A DNA stretch of 64,000 bases from NCBI RefSeq assembly GCF_900009145.1, contig NZ_LN889802.1, positions 305,640-369,639 on the forward strand. Reading direction: 5' to 3'. The stretch comes from Planktothrix tepida PCC 9214. Lineage in GTDB: Bacteria > Cyanobacteriota > Cyanobacteriia > Cyanobacteriales > Microcoleaceae. Under the pieces are notes generated by a model. That model had not been told where the DNA came from and searched no databases. It worked only from the letters and a program-made list of their open reading frames with translations. Made by a program: the position numbers and the translations under genes. This document shows, one piece after another, positions 9,123 to 18,090 of the stretch. Within the stretch, counting starts at the first letter, position 1. Each line of letters opens with the position of its first letter.

Positions 9123-10481
9123 ATGACTACAAATTCTCGACGTTACCATATTACAACTTTCGGCTGTCAGATGAATAAAGCCGACTCGGAACGCATGGCA
9201 GGTGTTTTAGAAGAGATGGGATTTGATTTTACCGAAGATCCCAATGATGCCAATGTGATTCTTTATAATACTTGTACGATTCGAGATAATGCCGAACAAA
9301 AGGTTTATTCCTATTTAGGAAGACAGGCAAAACGCAAACAGGAAGAGCCGGATTTAACGATTATTGTCGCGGGATGTGTTGCCCAACAGGAAGGGGAAAC
9401 CTTGCTGCGTCGGGTTCCTGAAATTGATTTAGTTATGGGGCCACAACACGCCAACCGTTTACAAGACTTATTAGAACAGGTGTTTGATGGTCATCAAATT
9501 GTTGCCACAGAACCCATAGAAATCATCGAAGATATTACAAAACCTCGTCGAGATAGTGATGTTACGGCGTGGGTTAATGTAATTTATGGTTGTAATGAAC
9601 GCTGTACCTATTGTGTGGTTCCTAATGTGCGCGGTATTGAACAGTCACGCACACCGGAAGCAATTCGCGCTGAAATGGAAGAATTAGGTCGTTTGGGTTA
9701 TAAAGAAATAACATTATTAGGGCAAAATATTGATGCCTACGGTCGTGATTTGCCGGGTTCAACTCCTGAAGGTCGGCATCTCTATAACTTTACGGATTTA
9801 TTGTATTTTATTCATGATGTACCCGGTATTGAACGGATTCGCTTTGCCACCAGTCACCCTCGTTATTTTACCGAAAGATTGATTCGAGCTTGTGCGGAAT
9901 TACCGAAAGTTTGTGAACATTTTCACATCCCGTTTCAGTCGGGAGATAATCAGATTTTGAAAGCAATGGCACGAGGTTATACCCATGAAAAATATCGCCG
10001 AATTATTAATACAATTCGCGAGTATATGCCGGATGCTGCGATTAGTGCGGATGCCATTGTGGGATTTCCTGGGGAAACCGAGGAACAATTTGAAAATACC
10101 TTAAAATTAGTGGATGATATTGGCTTTGATCTGTTAAATACAGCAGCTTATTCTCCCCGTCCTGGGACTCCGGCGGCGTTGTGGGAAAATCAACTGAGTG
10201 AGGAGGTTAAAGCTGATCGTTTACAACGATTAAATCGTTTAGTTTCTGTTAAGGCTGCGGAACGTTCACAACGTTATTTTAACAGAATTGAAGAAGTGTT
10301 AGTCGAGGGAACAAATTCTAAAGATCCATCTCAAGTCATGGGACGCACACGGGGAAATCGTTTAACGTTTTTCACGGGAAATTTAGCGGAATTAAAAGGT
10401 CAACAGGTGAAAGTGAAAATAACCCAGGTAAGACCCTTTAGTCTCACTGGGGAGCCTGTTGAGTTGTGTATACCCGTATGA
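9123..10481 (+). CDS. miaB: MiaB, tRNA-2-methylthio-N6-(dimethylallyl)adenosine synthase
   Basis: A radical-SAM methylthiotransferase that adds a methylthio group to i6A37 in tRNAs reading UNN codons. The N-terminal UPF0004 domain has Cys15, Cys51 and Cys85 for the auxiliary 4Fe-4S cluster. The radical-SAM motif CNERCTYC has Cys157, Cys161 and Cys164. A C-terminal TRAM domain follows (EEVLVEG...MGRTRGNR... [16 protein letters not shown]). At 452 residues it is the usual size. Its stop overlaps the next start in an ATGA, suggesting coupling. Confidence 0.95.
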   Translation: MTTNSRRYHITTFGCQMNKADSERMAGVLEEMGFDFTEDPNDANVILYNTCTIRDNAEQKVYSYLGRQAKRKQEEPDLTIIVAGCVAQQEGETLLRRVPEIDLVMGPQHANRLQDLLEQVFDGHQIVATEPIEIIEDITKPRRDSDVTAWVNVIYGCNERCTYCVVPNVRGIEQSRTPEAIRAEMEELGRLGYKEITLLGQNIDAYGRDLPGSTPEGRHLYNFTDLLYFIHDVPGIERIRFATSHPRYFTERLIRACAELPKVCEHFHIPFQSGDNQILKAMARGYTHEKYRRIINTIREYMPDAAISADAIVGFPGETEEQFENTLKLVDDIGFDLLNTAAYSPRPGTPAALWENQLSEEVKADRLQRLNRLVSVKAAERSQRYFNRIEEVLVEGTNSKDPSQVMGRTRGNRLTFFTGNLAELKGQQVKVKITQVRPFSLTGEPVELCIPV

Positions 10482-11032
10482 CCGCTAAAAATAATTTGAG
10501 AACGACGATTTTATCCTTGGGTTTGGGGTTAGTTGTAACGGGAATGGGAGTGAGAGCCATCGCCTGTCAACTCGCTCCTAATTCCCCAACTCCTGAAGCA
10601 GAGGCGACGGTAGATTATTATTGGGAATTACCAGAAGTTCCCTTAAATTCTGGGGAAACCGAGAAAAATCCTGTACAATTACCCCAACCGCAGGCGAATG
10701 GAGATTATCAGCGATCGCCTCATTCCTCCTGGGAAGCGACAAACCCCAAGGCTGAAGGAATTGATTGTCGGATGTTAGGAAATACAACTTATGAAAAATT
10801 AGAAAATCCCAGCAATAAAACCGAATTAAATATTGAAAATTGGCCTGTAGTTGGACAACTAAAACCCGGACAGGATTTTGAAATTAATTTAGGCCCTGCG
10901 GGATTTGGCGTAGTTTACGATACGAAACAACAACCTTGGATTTATGTTGAAAAAACCAATGAAACAGGCGCACCTTCTCACTGTTTCGTTCGAGCAAATC
11001 AACGCTTTGTACAACCGATTTCTCCTGAATAA
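10478..11032 (+). CDS. Secreted SH3-like hypothetical protein
   Basis: The chosen start is ATG 10478, which forms an ATGA overlap with the miaB stop; an upstream in-frame ATG at 10466 would lie inside miaB. From here the protein (184 residues) begins [18 protein letters not shown], a signal-peptide-like segment, followed by a Pro/Glu-rich linker. The C-terminal part ([19 protein letters not shown] ... PWIYVEKTN) reads like a bacterial SH3 fold. A cysteine after the hydrophobic stretch (AIAC) is a weak lipobox at best. Periplasmic or envelope location is inferred; the function is unknown. Confidence 0.7.
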   Translation: MTAKNNLRTTILSLGLGLVVTGMGVRAIACQLAPNSPTPEAEATVDYYWELPEVPLNSGETEKNPVQLPQPQANGDYQRSPHSSWEATNPKAEGIDCRMLGNTTYEKLENPSNKTELNIENWPVVGQLKPGQDFEINLGPAGFGVVYDTKQQPWIYVEKTNETGAPSHCFVRANQRFVQPISPE

Positions 11033-11042
11033 AGTATACAAC

Positions 11043-11075
11043 AAAAACCCGGTTTCTTGAAGAAACCGGGTTTTT
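11043..11075. terminator. Bidirectional hairpin terminator between converging genes
   Basis: A 15-bp perfect stem (AAAAACCCGGTTTCT paired with AGAAACCGGGTTTTT) with a 3-base loop, flanked by A and T runs so that it works on both strands. A second half-copy (GAGAAACCGGGTTTTT) follows at once. It lies between the SH3-like gene and the GUN4 kinase gene, which converge. The AAACCGGGTTT core recurs near 63695, so it may be a dispersed repeat used as a terminator. Confidence 0.8.
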
Positions 11076-11089
11076 GAGAAACCGGGTTT

Positions 11090-12736
11090 TTATCTAATTT
11101 TACAACTTTCTATTTTTTCTGCTAATTTTTCTAAATGTTGCCACCATTTTCCGGTAGCAATAATCCAATTGCGGGTGGGTAAATGTCCGATAGGAGCAGA
11201 GGTTTTATATTCAATACCATAATCAGGATCATGGGGATTATAAGTTAACCATCCCACTTGCTGACAAAATTCTCCATAATCTCTTTCAGTTTGTTGATAA
11301 ATTTGATTTTGGATACTAAACCCAAACCGTCCATTACTATATTTTACCCAAAGATGATTAATTGTTTTTAAATCTTCACAGGGTAAATTTTCTAAATCCT
11401 TGGCGTGTATGTAAGCTTTTCTCGATTTTTTGAGTGCTGCACACAAGACAAGCCAGGTTTCTTGATCCGCTTGTTTCCAGCGCTTTTGAGCTAAGAGAGT
11501 TTGTAGTTTAGTATAATCAACACCAACGGCGGATTTTAAAGGATCATTTAATGGCTGATAGCCAAAATTTTCTTTAATTCGATCTAATAAATTAGGGGTT
11601 TTAGGAGGAGTCTGGGGAACCTTTTGAGATGTCTTTTTAAGCGGAATAACAGGTTTAACTGGAAGATTTACAGAACTTTCAAAAGATTCAATTGCTTTTA
11701 AGGCTTCTTCGGCAGATTTATAACGCTGATTAATGGCTGGTGAAGTTAATCGATTTAATACGGTTTCTAAGCGATCGCTAATGATTTGTTTAGGTGTTAA
11801 ATAATTGCGCCAATTCCATTTTCCCTCATGCTCATCATATAAATTTCCTGGGGAAATTCCTGTAATTAAATATAAACAAGTGACTCCTAAACTATATAAA
11901 TCACTAGCTGGATAAACATTTCCTCTGGTTTGTTCAGGAGCCATAAATTCTGGCGTTCCAATAATTGTTCCACTCTGGAGTAAAGCAGTTCCCGTTAACA
12001 CTTTTGCTACGCCAAAATCAATTAAAACAATATCACCTGTTTCTATATTTGGGTTAACTTTATTTTGAAAATTATTCTCATATATAATATTTGAAATCTG
12101 CTGTTTTAGTTTTATACTAATTTGAGCCTGTTCTTGTTCTCCCATTTTCAGAGTTGGAGGACTTTGGGTTAAATCTTCATCAGGATCGAAGGATTTTTCA
12201 TAAGCAGGAAAGAGAGAACACCGCCGCATCAAATTAGCAGGTTTAATATCTCGATGAATAATATTGTGTTCATGAATAAATTGTAAAACAGGAAGAATTT
12301 GTTTTAAAACTTGCCAGATTTTTTTTTCTTGAAATAATCCGCTTTCTTTTAATTCATCAAATAAAGTTTTTCCCTCAATATATTCTTGTACAATAAACAA
12401 TTGTTGATTTTGTTCAAAATGAGCTAAGAGTTGAGGGATTTGAGGGTGTTTTCCCAATTCATCTAAACGCACTGCTTCTTGACGAAATAATTTCGCGGCG
12501 GTTTCATAATCCTTGGGGTTTTCATATAGAAATAGAAATTGTTTAATGACACAATAGGGATGGGAAGGAATTTGTTGATCAATTGCTAAAAAGGTTCTGC
12601 CAAAACCGCCTCGACTTAAAGGTTTTATAGCGAGATAACGGTTTTGAAGTAATAGGAATTGACCACAACCTTGACAATATTCGGCTAAGTTGGGATTTTC
12701 TGGGTGAGAACATCCTACGGTCACACAGTAACTCAT
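11090..12736 (-). CDS. Serine/threonine protein kinase with N-terminal zinc ribbon and C-terminal GUN4 domain
   Basis: Start taken at ATG 12736 (MSYCVTVGC), matching the start of the related kinase at 15954; an upstream ATG at 12784 would add 16 residues. A zinc ribbon uses Cys4, Cys9, Cys21 and Cys24. The Hanks-type kinase has SRGGFGRTF (P-loop), HRDIKPANL at 161-169, DFG at 240-242 and APEQ. About 60 extra residues separate the catalytic loop from DFG, an unusual insertion. From about residue 405 a GUN4 domain follows (QKRWKQADQETW ... NGRFGFSIQ), known to bind porphyrins. A role in tetrapyrrole or light signalling is inferred. Confidence 0.88.
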   Translation of the reverse strand: MSYCVTVGCSHPENPNLAEYCQGCGQFLLLQNRYLAIKPLSRGGFGRTFLAIDQQIPSHPYCVIKQFLFLYENPKDYETAAKLFRQEAVRLDELGKHPQIPQLLAHFEQNQQLFIVQEYIEGKTLFDELKESGLFQEKKIWQVLKQILPVLQFIHEHNIIHRDIKPANLMRRCSLFPAYEKSFDPDEDLTQSPPTLKMGEQEQAQISIKLKQQISNIIYENNFQNKVNPNIETGDIVLIDFGVAKVLTGTALLQSGTIIGTPEFMAPEQTRGNVYPASDLYSLGVTCLYLITGISPGNLYDEHEGKWNWRNYLTPKQIISDRLETVLNRLTSPAINQRYKSAEEALKAIESFESSVNLPVKPVIPLKKTSQKVPQTPPKTPNLLDRIKENFGYQPLNDPLKSAVGVDYTKLQTLLAQKRWKQADQETWLVLCAALKKSRKAYIHAKDLENLPCEDLKTINHLWVKYSNGRFGFSIQNQIYQQTERDYGEFCQQVGWLTYNPHDPDYGIEYKTSAPIGHLPTRNWIIATGKWWQHLEKLAEKIESCKIR

Positions 12737-12830
12737 CGCAGGGAAGGGGGGGAAGAAAGTATTGTTGAGCCGATAATAGCACAACTGATCATAAAATTAG
12801 TTGTAGATTTTTGAAGGAACCACAAAGGCA

Positions 12831-13613
12831 CTAAGGCACTAAGAAAGAATGAAAAATATTAACAATTTCACAAAACCCTTCCACTTCTAAACCTGCGGTT
12901 ATATAACGGGGTTTATGGGTTAATTGATCAGTATAGTCTAAAAGATTAGCAACTCCAACGGATTCAGGAAATAACTCAGAATTAAATAAAGTTTGATCAT
13001 TGGGACTATCGCCAATGGTGAGAATTTGTTCAGGGGTTAATTCTGACCAATATTGCTGAATTACTTTTAATAATCCTGTAGCTTTATCTTGGGTTTTGGG
13101 TTTAATATGACCTTGAACGGTGCTATAGGTAAATCCCCATCCTAATTCTTCACAAAGTTCTGTTAACAGTTGAATTTCGGATAAACTAATATTTTGAATA
13201 TCAAAAGTCCAGTCTGTAAACCGAAAGGGATTATCGGCGGAAGCGTGTAGATGGGGACATTGGACTTGGAGAATTTGAAAAACTTGGGCTAAGTTTTGAC
13301 GATGTTGGGAGAGGGAATTTAAGGAAATTAAAAATTGAGGCTGATCAAATTCAAAAGGATAAAATAATCCGCCATTTTCGGCGATCGCACCTGTCACCGG
13401 AAGATAATATTTTAAGGCTTGAACCCATCCCGCAGAACGTCCTGTAATTAAAATGATGGGGATTTTAGCTTGCTTTAATTGAGATAAAGCTTGTAATAAA
13501 TCCGTTGTCAATTTTCCCTGTTTTGTTAGGGTTCCATCGATATCCGTTGCGATCAAACGAATATGCTGAAGTGCATTTGTTTGTATCGCTTCCGTCAATG
13601 GTATTAGAGACAT
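12831..13613 (-). CDS. HAD-superfamily (subclass IIB) phosphatase
   Basis: A 260-residue hydrolase of the Cof/sucrose-phosphatase-like group. Motif I is DIDGT with Asp24 (nucleophile) and Asp26, motif II is ITGRS, motif III Lys177 (DKATG), and motif IV GDSPND at 201-206. The cap (about 83-170) is of the C2b kind. Such enzymes dephosphorylate sugar phosphates; mannosylglycerate- or sucrose-phosphate phosphatases are relatives, but the substrate cannot be fixed here. It lies between two kinase genes on the same strand. Confidence 0.82.
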   Translation of the reverse strand: MSLIPLTEAIQTNALQHIRLIATDIDGTLTKQGKLTTDLLQALSQLKQAKIPIILITGRSAGWVQALKYYLPVTGAIAENGGLFYPFEFDQPQFLISLNSLSQHRQNLAQVFQILQVQCPHLHASADNPFRFTDWTFDIQNISLSEIQLLTELCEELGWGFTYSTVQGHIKPKTQDKATGLLKVIQQYWSELTPEQILTIGDSPNDQTLFNSELFPESVGVANLLDYTDQLTHKPRYITAGLEVEGFCEIVNIFHSFLVP

Positions 13614-13899
13614 GAACCGAACCTCCGTATGATTACTTAAGTTATTTTACTGGGTTTTTACATCAACTGAGCTTTCCTTAAAAGTTGCCAATTTAGCGGT
13701 GATATTTATCACAAGCTTGTTAAAAAACTATCACAAGATTATTTCTCAACCATACGGGTTTAATTTAATATTTAAAATCAGATTACAATTAGCACCTGAG
13801 AATAGGTTAAGGTGGATAAATGATTAACAGCTTGGGCTGATGATCAATTTCTAATTAGCTCTGAACCATTAGAAGAATTTGTGATCACCTGAATCTTCC
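13614..13899. other. 286-bp spacer, no gene seen
   Basis: AT-rich spacer between the WD40 kinase gene end and the HAD gene start on the minus strand. No open frame, tRNA or clear terminator was recognised. Confidence 0.6.
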
Positions 13900-15954
13900 C
13901 TATTTCAAAGGCATTTGCCAAATTTTAATCGTTTTATCTTCACTACCACTGACTACGATTTGACCATTGGAACTCACAGCCAAGGCATTAATGGGTTTAG
14001 AATGACCCCATAATGTTGCCAGTTTTTTCCCAGTTTTGAGATCCCAAACCACCACATTATCACCGCCACTGAGAAGGGTTTTACCATCCTTGGTGATTGC
14101 TAAAGATTTCACAGGATTATTATTCGCTTTCCAGACTGCTTTTTGTTCCCCAGTATTGGGATTCCATAACCGAATTGTGCCATCATCACTGGCACTAATT
14201 AAAGTTTTACCATCGGGACTATAAACTAGGGCAGTAATAGTTCCTTCATGACCGGATATGCTGCGTTTGCGAGTCCCGGTTTGTAGATTCCAAAATCGAA
14301 TCAAGCGGTCTGTTCCGCCACTGACTAAAGTTTGACCATCAGGACTAAAAGCTAAGGTATTAATTGCCCCTTCATGACCTGTAATTGTTAATAGCCGAGA
14401 TCCAGTTTCTGAACCCCAGAGGCGAATGGTTCGATCATCGCTACCACTCGCTAAAATCTGACCATTGGGACTAAAGGCAATCGCATTGACCGCTTCAGTA
14501 TGCCCTTCAATGGTTCGCATTCGATTTCCGTCCTTCAAATCCCACAGACGAATGGTTTTATCATTACTACCACTGGCTAAAACTTTACCGTCTGGACTAA
14601 TGGCTAAGGCTTTCACCCAACTGGAATGGGCTGCAATTGTACGGGGTGGGGCATCTGTTTTTAAATCCCAAATTCTAATCGCTCCAAAACTTCCCACCGC
14701 TAAGGTTTGATTATTAGGACTAATCACAACCGCATAAACCTGACCAACGGCTCGTTTGTAGTCCTCTAAAAAAATACTACTTGGTAAACTTTTTAAAATT
14801 AAAATAGGATTAGCTGGAATGAATCCATAGCGTACATAGCCATCAATTTGAGTATAAATTCCCCCCAATATTAGTAAAGAGGTTCCGAAAACCCAGAAAT
14901 ATTTAATTGGAATTTTAGGGAGTGTAATTTTAGGGGCGGAAAAATTAAAACCTGTACTTTGGGTGGCATTTATCTGCTCGCGTTTAGAGCGTTGACGTTT
15001 AGAGCCAGCAGTATCTTTAGATTCAGACGTATTATTCTTATTATTTGCAGATTGATTCAGATCAACCTCTGCCAAACATTGCAAAATCATCTGTGGATTT
15101 TGGGGGCGATTACCGGGAAAAGTCGCCATTAAATAATCAATCAGTGCCGCCAATTGATCCGAAATATTAGGAGCTCCTTTACGCCACAATAACTTCCCAG
15201 TTCGAGGATTTTCGGGATAAGCAGTGGGTGGTTTTCCGGTTAATAAATAAATAAAAGTTCGCCCTAGGGCAAAAAAATCAGATTGAGGGACGGCTTTCCC
15301 ATTCATTTGTTCTGGGGGCGTATATCCAGGGGAAACAATACCCGTCACATTTTGCCCCTGTTCTACCTTGGCTAAATAGGTTCCTGAAACTTCTCGTGCG
15401 GTTCCAAAATCAATTAAAACTAACTGGCCATTGGGTTTCCTCATAATATTTTGAGGCTTAATATCCCGATGGAAGTATTGCAAATTATGAACTTGATCTA
15501 AAATTTCGGCTAGTTGTTTTAACCATTCCATCGCCTGTTCTTGGCTGATGGGCTCCTTTTTCCGTTCCTTCATCCAATCCTGTAAATTTAAACCCTCAAT
15601 TTTTTCCATGACCAAACAATGGAGGGTTTCTTCGCTCCCTTTGGGGGTATAAGTGAAGTATCCATCAGGATCAACTTTAGGGATACCCGGATGGTTAAGA
15701 TTGCTCAAAACCTTTGCTTCTTGCTTAAACAAAGTGACTGCTTTGGGATGGTTTTTTAATAAAACCTTCAGAACTTTACATTTTCCTTGATCATCAATTT
15801 CAAATGTTTTGCCAAAACCGCCACCGCCAAGTTGTTTGATGACACGATATCGCCCCTCCAGCAAAAGCTCTGAACCGCATTGACAACAAATGCGCCGATT
15901 CTCGTTTGCTGAATCAGTTGGATTTGGGCACTTAGGATTAAGGCAATAACTCAC
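13900..15954 (-). CDS. Membrane-anchored Ser/Thr protein kinase with seven WD40 repeats
   Basis: 684 residues. A zinc ribbon near the N-terminus (CLNPKC ... CCQCG) is followed by a kinase domain with GGGGFGKTF, HRDIKPQN at 162-169, DFG at 182-184 and PPEQ. A basic, low-complexity linker (SKRQRSKREQ) leads to one transmembrane helix (about 352-368). After it come seven WD40 blades ending in IRIWDLKT, IRLWDLKD, IRLWGSET, IRFWNLQT, IRLWNPNT, VVVWDLKT and IKIWQMP, enough for one closed propeller. It probably senses or binds an envelope-side partner and signals by phosphorylation inside. It shares its N-terminal design with the GUN4 kinase nearby. Confidence 0.92.
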   Translation of the reverse strand: MSYCLNPKCPNPTDSANENRRICCQCGSELLLEGRYRVIKQLGGGGFGKTFEIDDQGKCKVLKVLLKNHPKAVTLFKQEAKVLSNLNHPGIPKVDPDGYFTYTPKGSEETLHCLVMEKIEGLNLQDWMKERKKEPISQEQAMEWLKQLAEILDQVHNLQYFHRDIKPQNIMRKPNGQLVLIDFGTAREVSGTYLAKVEQGQNVTGIVSPGYTPPEQMNGKAVPQSDFFALGRTFIYLLTGKPPTAYPENPRTGKLLWRKGAPNISDQLAALIDYLMATFPGNRPQNPQMILQCLAEVDLNQSANNKNNTSESKDTAGSKRQRSKREQINATQSTGFNFSAPKITLPKIPIKYFWVFGTSLLILGGIYTQIDGYVRYGFIPANPILILKSLPSSIFLEDYKRAVGQVYAVVISPNNQTLAVGSFGAIRIWDLKTDAPPRTIAAHSSWVKALAISPDGKVLASGSNDKTIRLWDLKDGNRMRTIEGHTEAVNAIAFSPNGQILASGSDDRTIRLWGSETGSRLLTITGHEGAINTLAFSPDGQTLVSGGTDRLIRFWNLQTGTRKRSISGHEGTITALVYSPDGKTLISASDDGTIRLWNPNTGEQKAVWKANNNPVKSLAITKDGKTLLSGGDNVVVWDLKTGKKLATLWGHSKPINALAVSSNGQIVVSGSEDKTIKIWQMPLK

Positions 15955-16306
15955 AGAAGCGAGAACCCAGATCTAGGTTGCAGAGTCAGGAGCCAGAAGT
16001 CAGAAGTCAGGAGGCAGAAGGTTATGGGGTATGGGGTATGGGGTGTGAGGTTTCGGATATTGGGTTTTGGGTTTCAGGACTTGGGTTTCAGATGGAATTA
16101 ATTTCCCCCGTTCCCCTTGTCTCCTGACTCCCTTCGTCATGTCCTTGTCCTGATATCCTTCCTGCTCCCTTAATCCTCTACCCTTTTTTCCTTCTATATC
16201 CCGTTTCCTGTCTTCTGTATGAATGTCCTTAGACTAATTCCACTATAACAGGGAAACGAAGTATTCAGTGATCCATCCCCTACACAGGTAGTGGTTTAGT
16301 ATTAAA
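15955..16306. repeat. 352-bp spacer with low-complexity direct repeats
   Basis: Contains short direct repeats such as (CAGAAGT)n near 15994 and (TATGGGG)n at 16022-16047, then a pyrimidine-rich stretch (CCCCCGTTCCCCTTGTCTCC). No coding potential or promoter was recognised with confidence. Confidence 0.6.
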
Positions 16307-17422
16307 TCAACCAATTCCTTCAATAATCGGATGGAAGTAAAACGCAATCCCCAGTACCGTATAAGCAGCTAAGAGTAAAACCCCCTCCAGCCAATCAGAA
16401 CGACCATCAGAACTGACGGAGTTGGCAATTAACACAGAGACCGCAACGGCGATTAATTCAAAGGGATTAAAATTCAAATCCATTGGTTTGCCTAATATCC
16501 ATCCAGCTAATACTAAGACTGGGGCGACAAATAAAGCAATTTGTAAACTAGACCCCAAGGCAACGGAGACGGATAAATCCATTTTATCTTTCATGGCAAC
16601 GGTAACGGCCGTGGCGTGTTCGGCTGCATTTCCAATAATGGGAACTAAAATCACCCCGGTAAAGAGTGCGGTAAGTCCCAAATTATTAGTTGCTTCTTCC
16701 AAGGTACCGACTAATAATTCCGACTCGAAGGCGACTGTCAGCGTCGCGAGCAGCAAAACACCAATCCACAGCTTTAAATTAACCTTTTCCGCTTCATGTC
16801 CGGCTTCTTCTGGGGTGATTTGTCCATCCGCATCGTTTTCAGCCACTCCCACATCATATAAATAGGAGTGGGTTTTCATGGAAAACAGCAAGGTGAGGAT
16901 ATAAACCGTAATCAAAACAATTGCAACCGCCGCCGAGAGGGTTTGCATGGTGGGTTCCTGGATGCCGATAGAGGTCACATCCACAGCCGTTGGCACTAAA
17001 ATGGCAATCACGGCTAAATTCATGGCGGAGGCATTTAAACGGGCAATCACGGGCTGGAATTGCTGCTCTTTGAAGCGCAAACCTCCTAAAAACATGGATA
17101 ATCCCATGACTAACAGCAGGTTTCCCATAATTGATCCCACTAAACTGGATTTCACCACATCCACTAATCCAGCGTTTAGGGCTACAATTCCAATAATTAA
17201 TTCAGTGGCATTACCAAAGGTCGCGTTTAACAACCCCCCTAAATTAGGGCCAAGGACAACGGCGATTTCTTCGGTCGCGGTTCCCATCCAACCCGCTAAG
17301 GGAATAATCGCCAAGGCTGAGGTAATAAATACAATTGTTGATCCCCACTCGAAAAAGTGCGCCGCGATGGAAATGGGAACAAAAATTAAGAGTGTTGACA
17401 GTAAGGTTTTGGTATTTAACAT
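16307..17422 (-). CDS. cax: Calcium/proton exchanger (CaCA family, Cax type)
   Basis: Exports Ca2+ in exchange for protons across the plasma or thylakoid membrane. ATG 17422 (MLNTKTLLSTLLIF) gives 371 residues, the family norm; the longer frame from 17503 adds a non-conserved tail. About 11 membrane segments are arranged as two homologous halves, with the signature repeats LNATFGNATELII and PIIGNAAEHATAV, whose glutamates bind the ion. An acidic cytoplasmic loop (GVAENDADGQITPEEAGHE) joins the halves. Divergent from the GH57 gene. Confidence 0.92.
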   Translation of the reverse strand: MLNTKTLLSTLLIFVPISIAAHFFEWGSTIVFITSALAIIPLAGWMGTATEEIAVVLGPNLGGLLNATFGNATELIIGIVALNAGLVDVVKSSLVGSIMGNLLLVMGLSMFLGGLRFKEQQFQPVIARLNASAMNLAVIAILVPTAVDVTSIGIQEPTMQTLSAAVAIVLITVYILTLLFSMKTHSYLYDVGVAENDADGQITPEEAGHEAEKVNLKLWIGVLLLATLTVAFESELLVGTLEEATNNLGLTALFTGVILVPIIGNAAEHATAVTVAMKDKMDLSVSVALGSSLQIALFVAPVLVLAGWILGKPMDLNFNPFELIAVAVSVLIANSVSSDGRSDWLEGVLLLAAYTVLGIAFYFHPIIEGIG

Positions 17423-17503
17423 GGAATTTAGAACCAATATGGGAATACAAGACTGGAATTTGGCAGTTGAGAATTTAGAGTAAGCCGTTTTCGAGATTAC
17501 CAC

Positions 17504-18090
17504 CAGCCCTTGTTAACAGGATTCATACCCTAATGTAGGAGAAAAGTCAGGATTTGCAAACATTAGGAGGATGGAACAACCGCCATCAACTCTTCATCCG
17601 TTCAATTCATAGATTTACAGGATAATCTGTTCTTTGCTGTGATCTGACTCTTAATTTATCCCTGAAAAACCTATTTCCTAGGGAGGGTTTAAAATTAAGC
17701 TCAATCAGTCATAGAAAGAATAACAATACTCCGGTGTACTGCAAAGCGATATAAACAAATATTAACTTTTTTAACTTAACTTGCCAGACCTTGAAATTTT
17801 AATTATCATACAATCACAGCAGTCAAAAATTTTATCCTAAAATTTCAGAACTATCTCTTCAAATTGTACGGAATTAACACCGATGAAAAGACTTTGATCA
17901 TCCCTTAAACCGATTAAAAAAAGCTGAAGACTTCGGTTTATTCTGTTCTGATAGCATTGCCCTGTCTTTATTAGAATAGACAACAAATTTTGAGGCGGAT
18001 TATCAATGCTGATTCCTCTTGAATCTACTAAAAGTTAAAGCTTTTTTTGGGACTTCTTGAATTGTTTGTATCTTATAGGATTACAGTTGC
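17504..18090. other. 587-bp divergent intergenic region
   Basis: Lies between the divergent cax and GH57 genes and so must hold promoters for both, but no -35/-10 pair with good spacing stood out. No open frame of note and no repeat array was seen. Confidence 0.5.

Noticed and set aside
10466-10477. Alternative start for the SH3-like protein inside miaB
   Set aside because: ATG 10478 forms a standard ATGA overlap with the miaB stop and starts the signal-peptide-like sequence directly.
16422-17483. Long plus-strand open frames opposite the Ca2+/H+ exchanger
   Set aside because: They mirror a clear membrane-transporter gene on the other strand, with composition typical of shadow frames.
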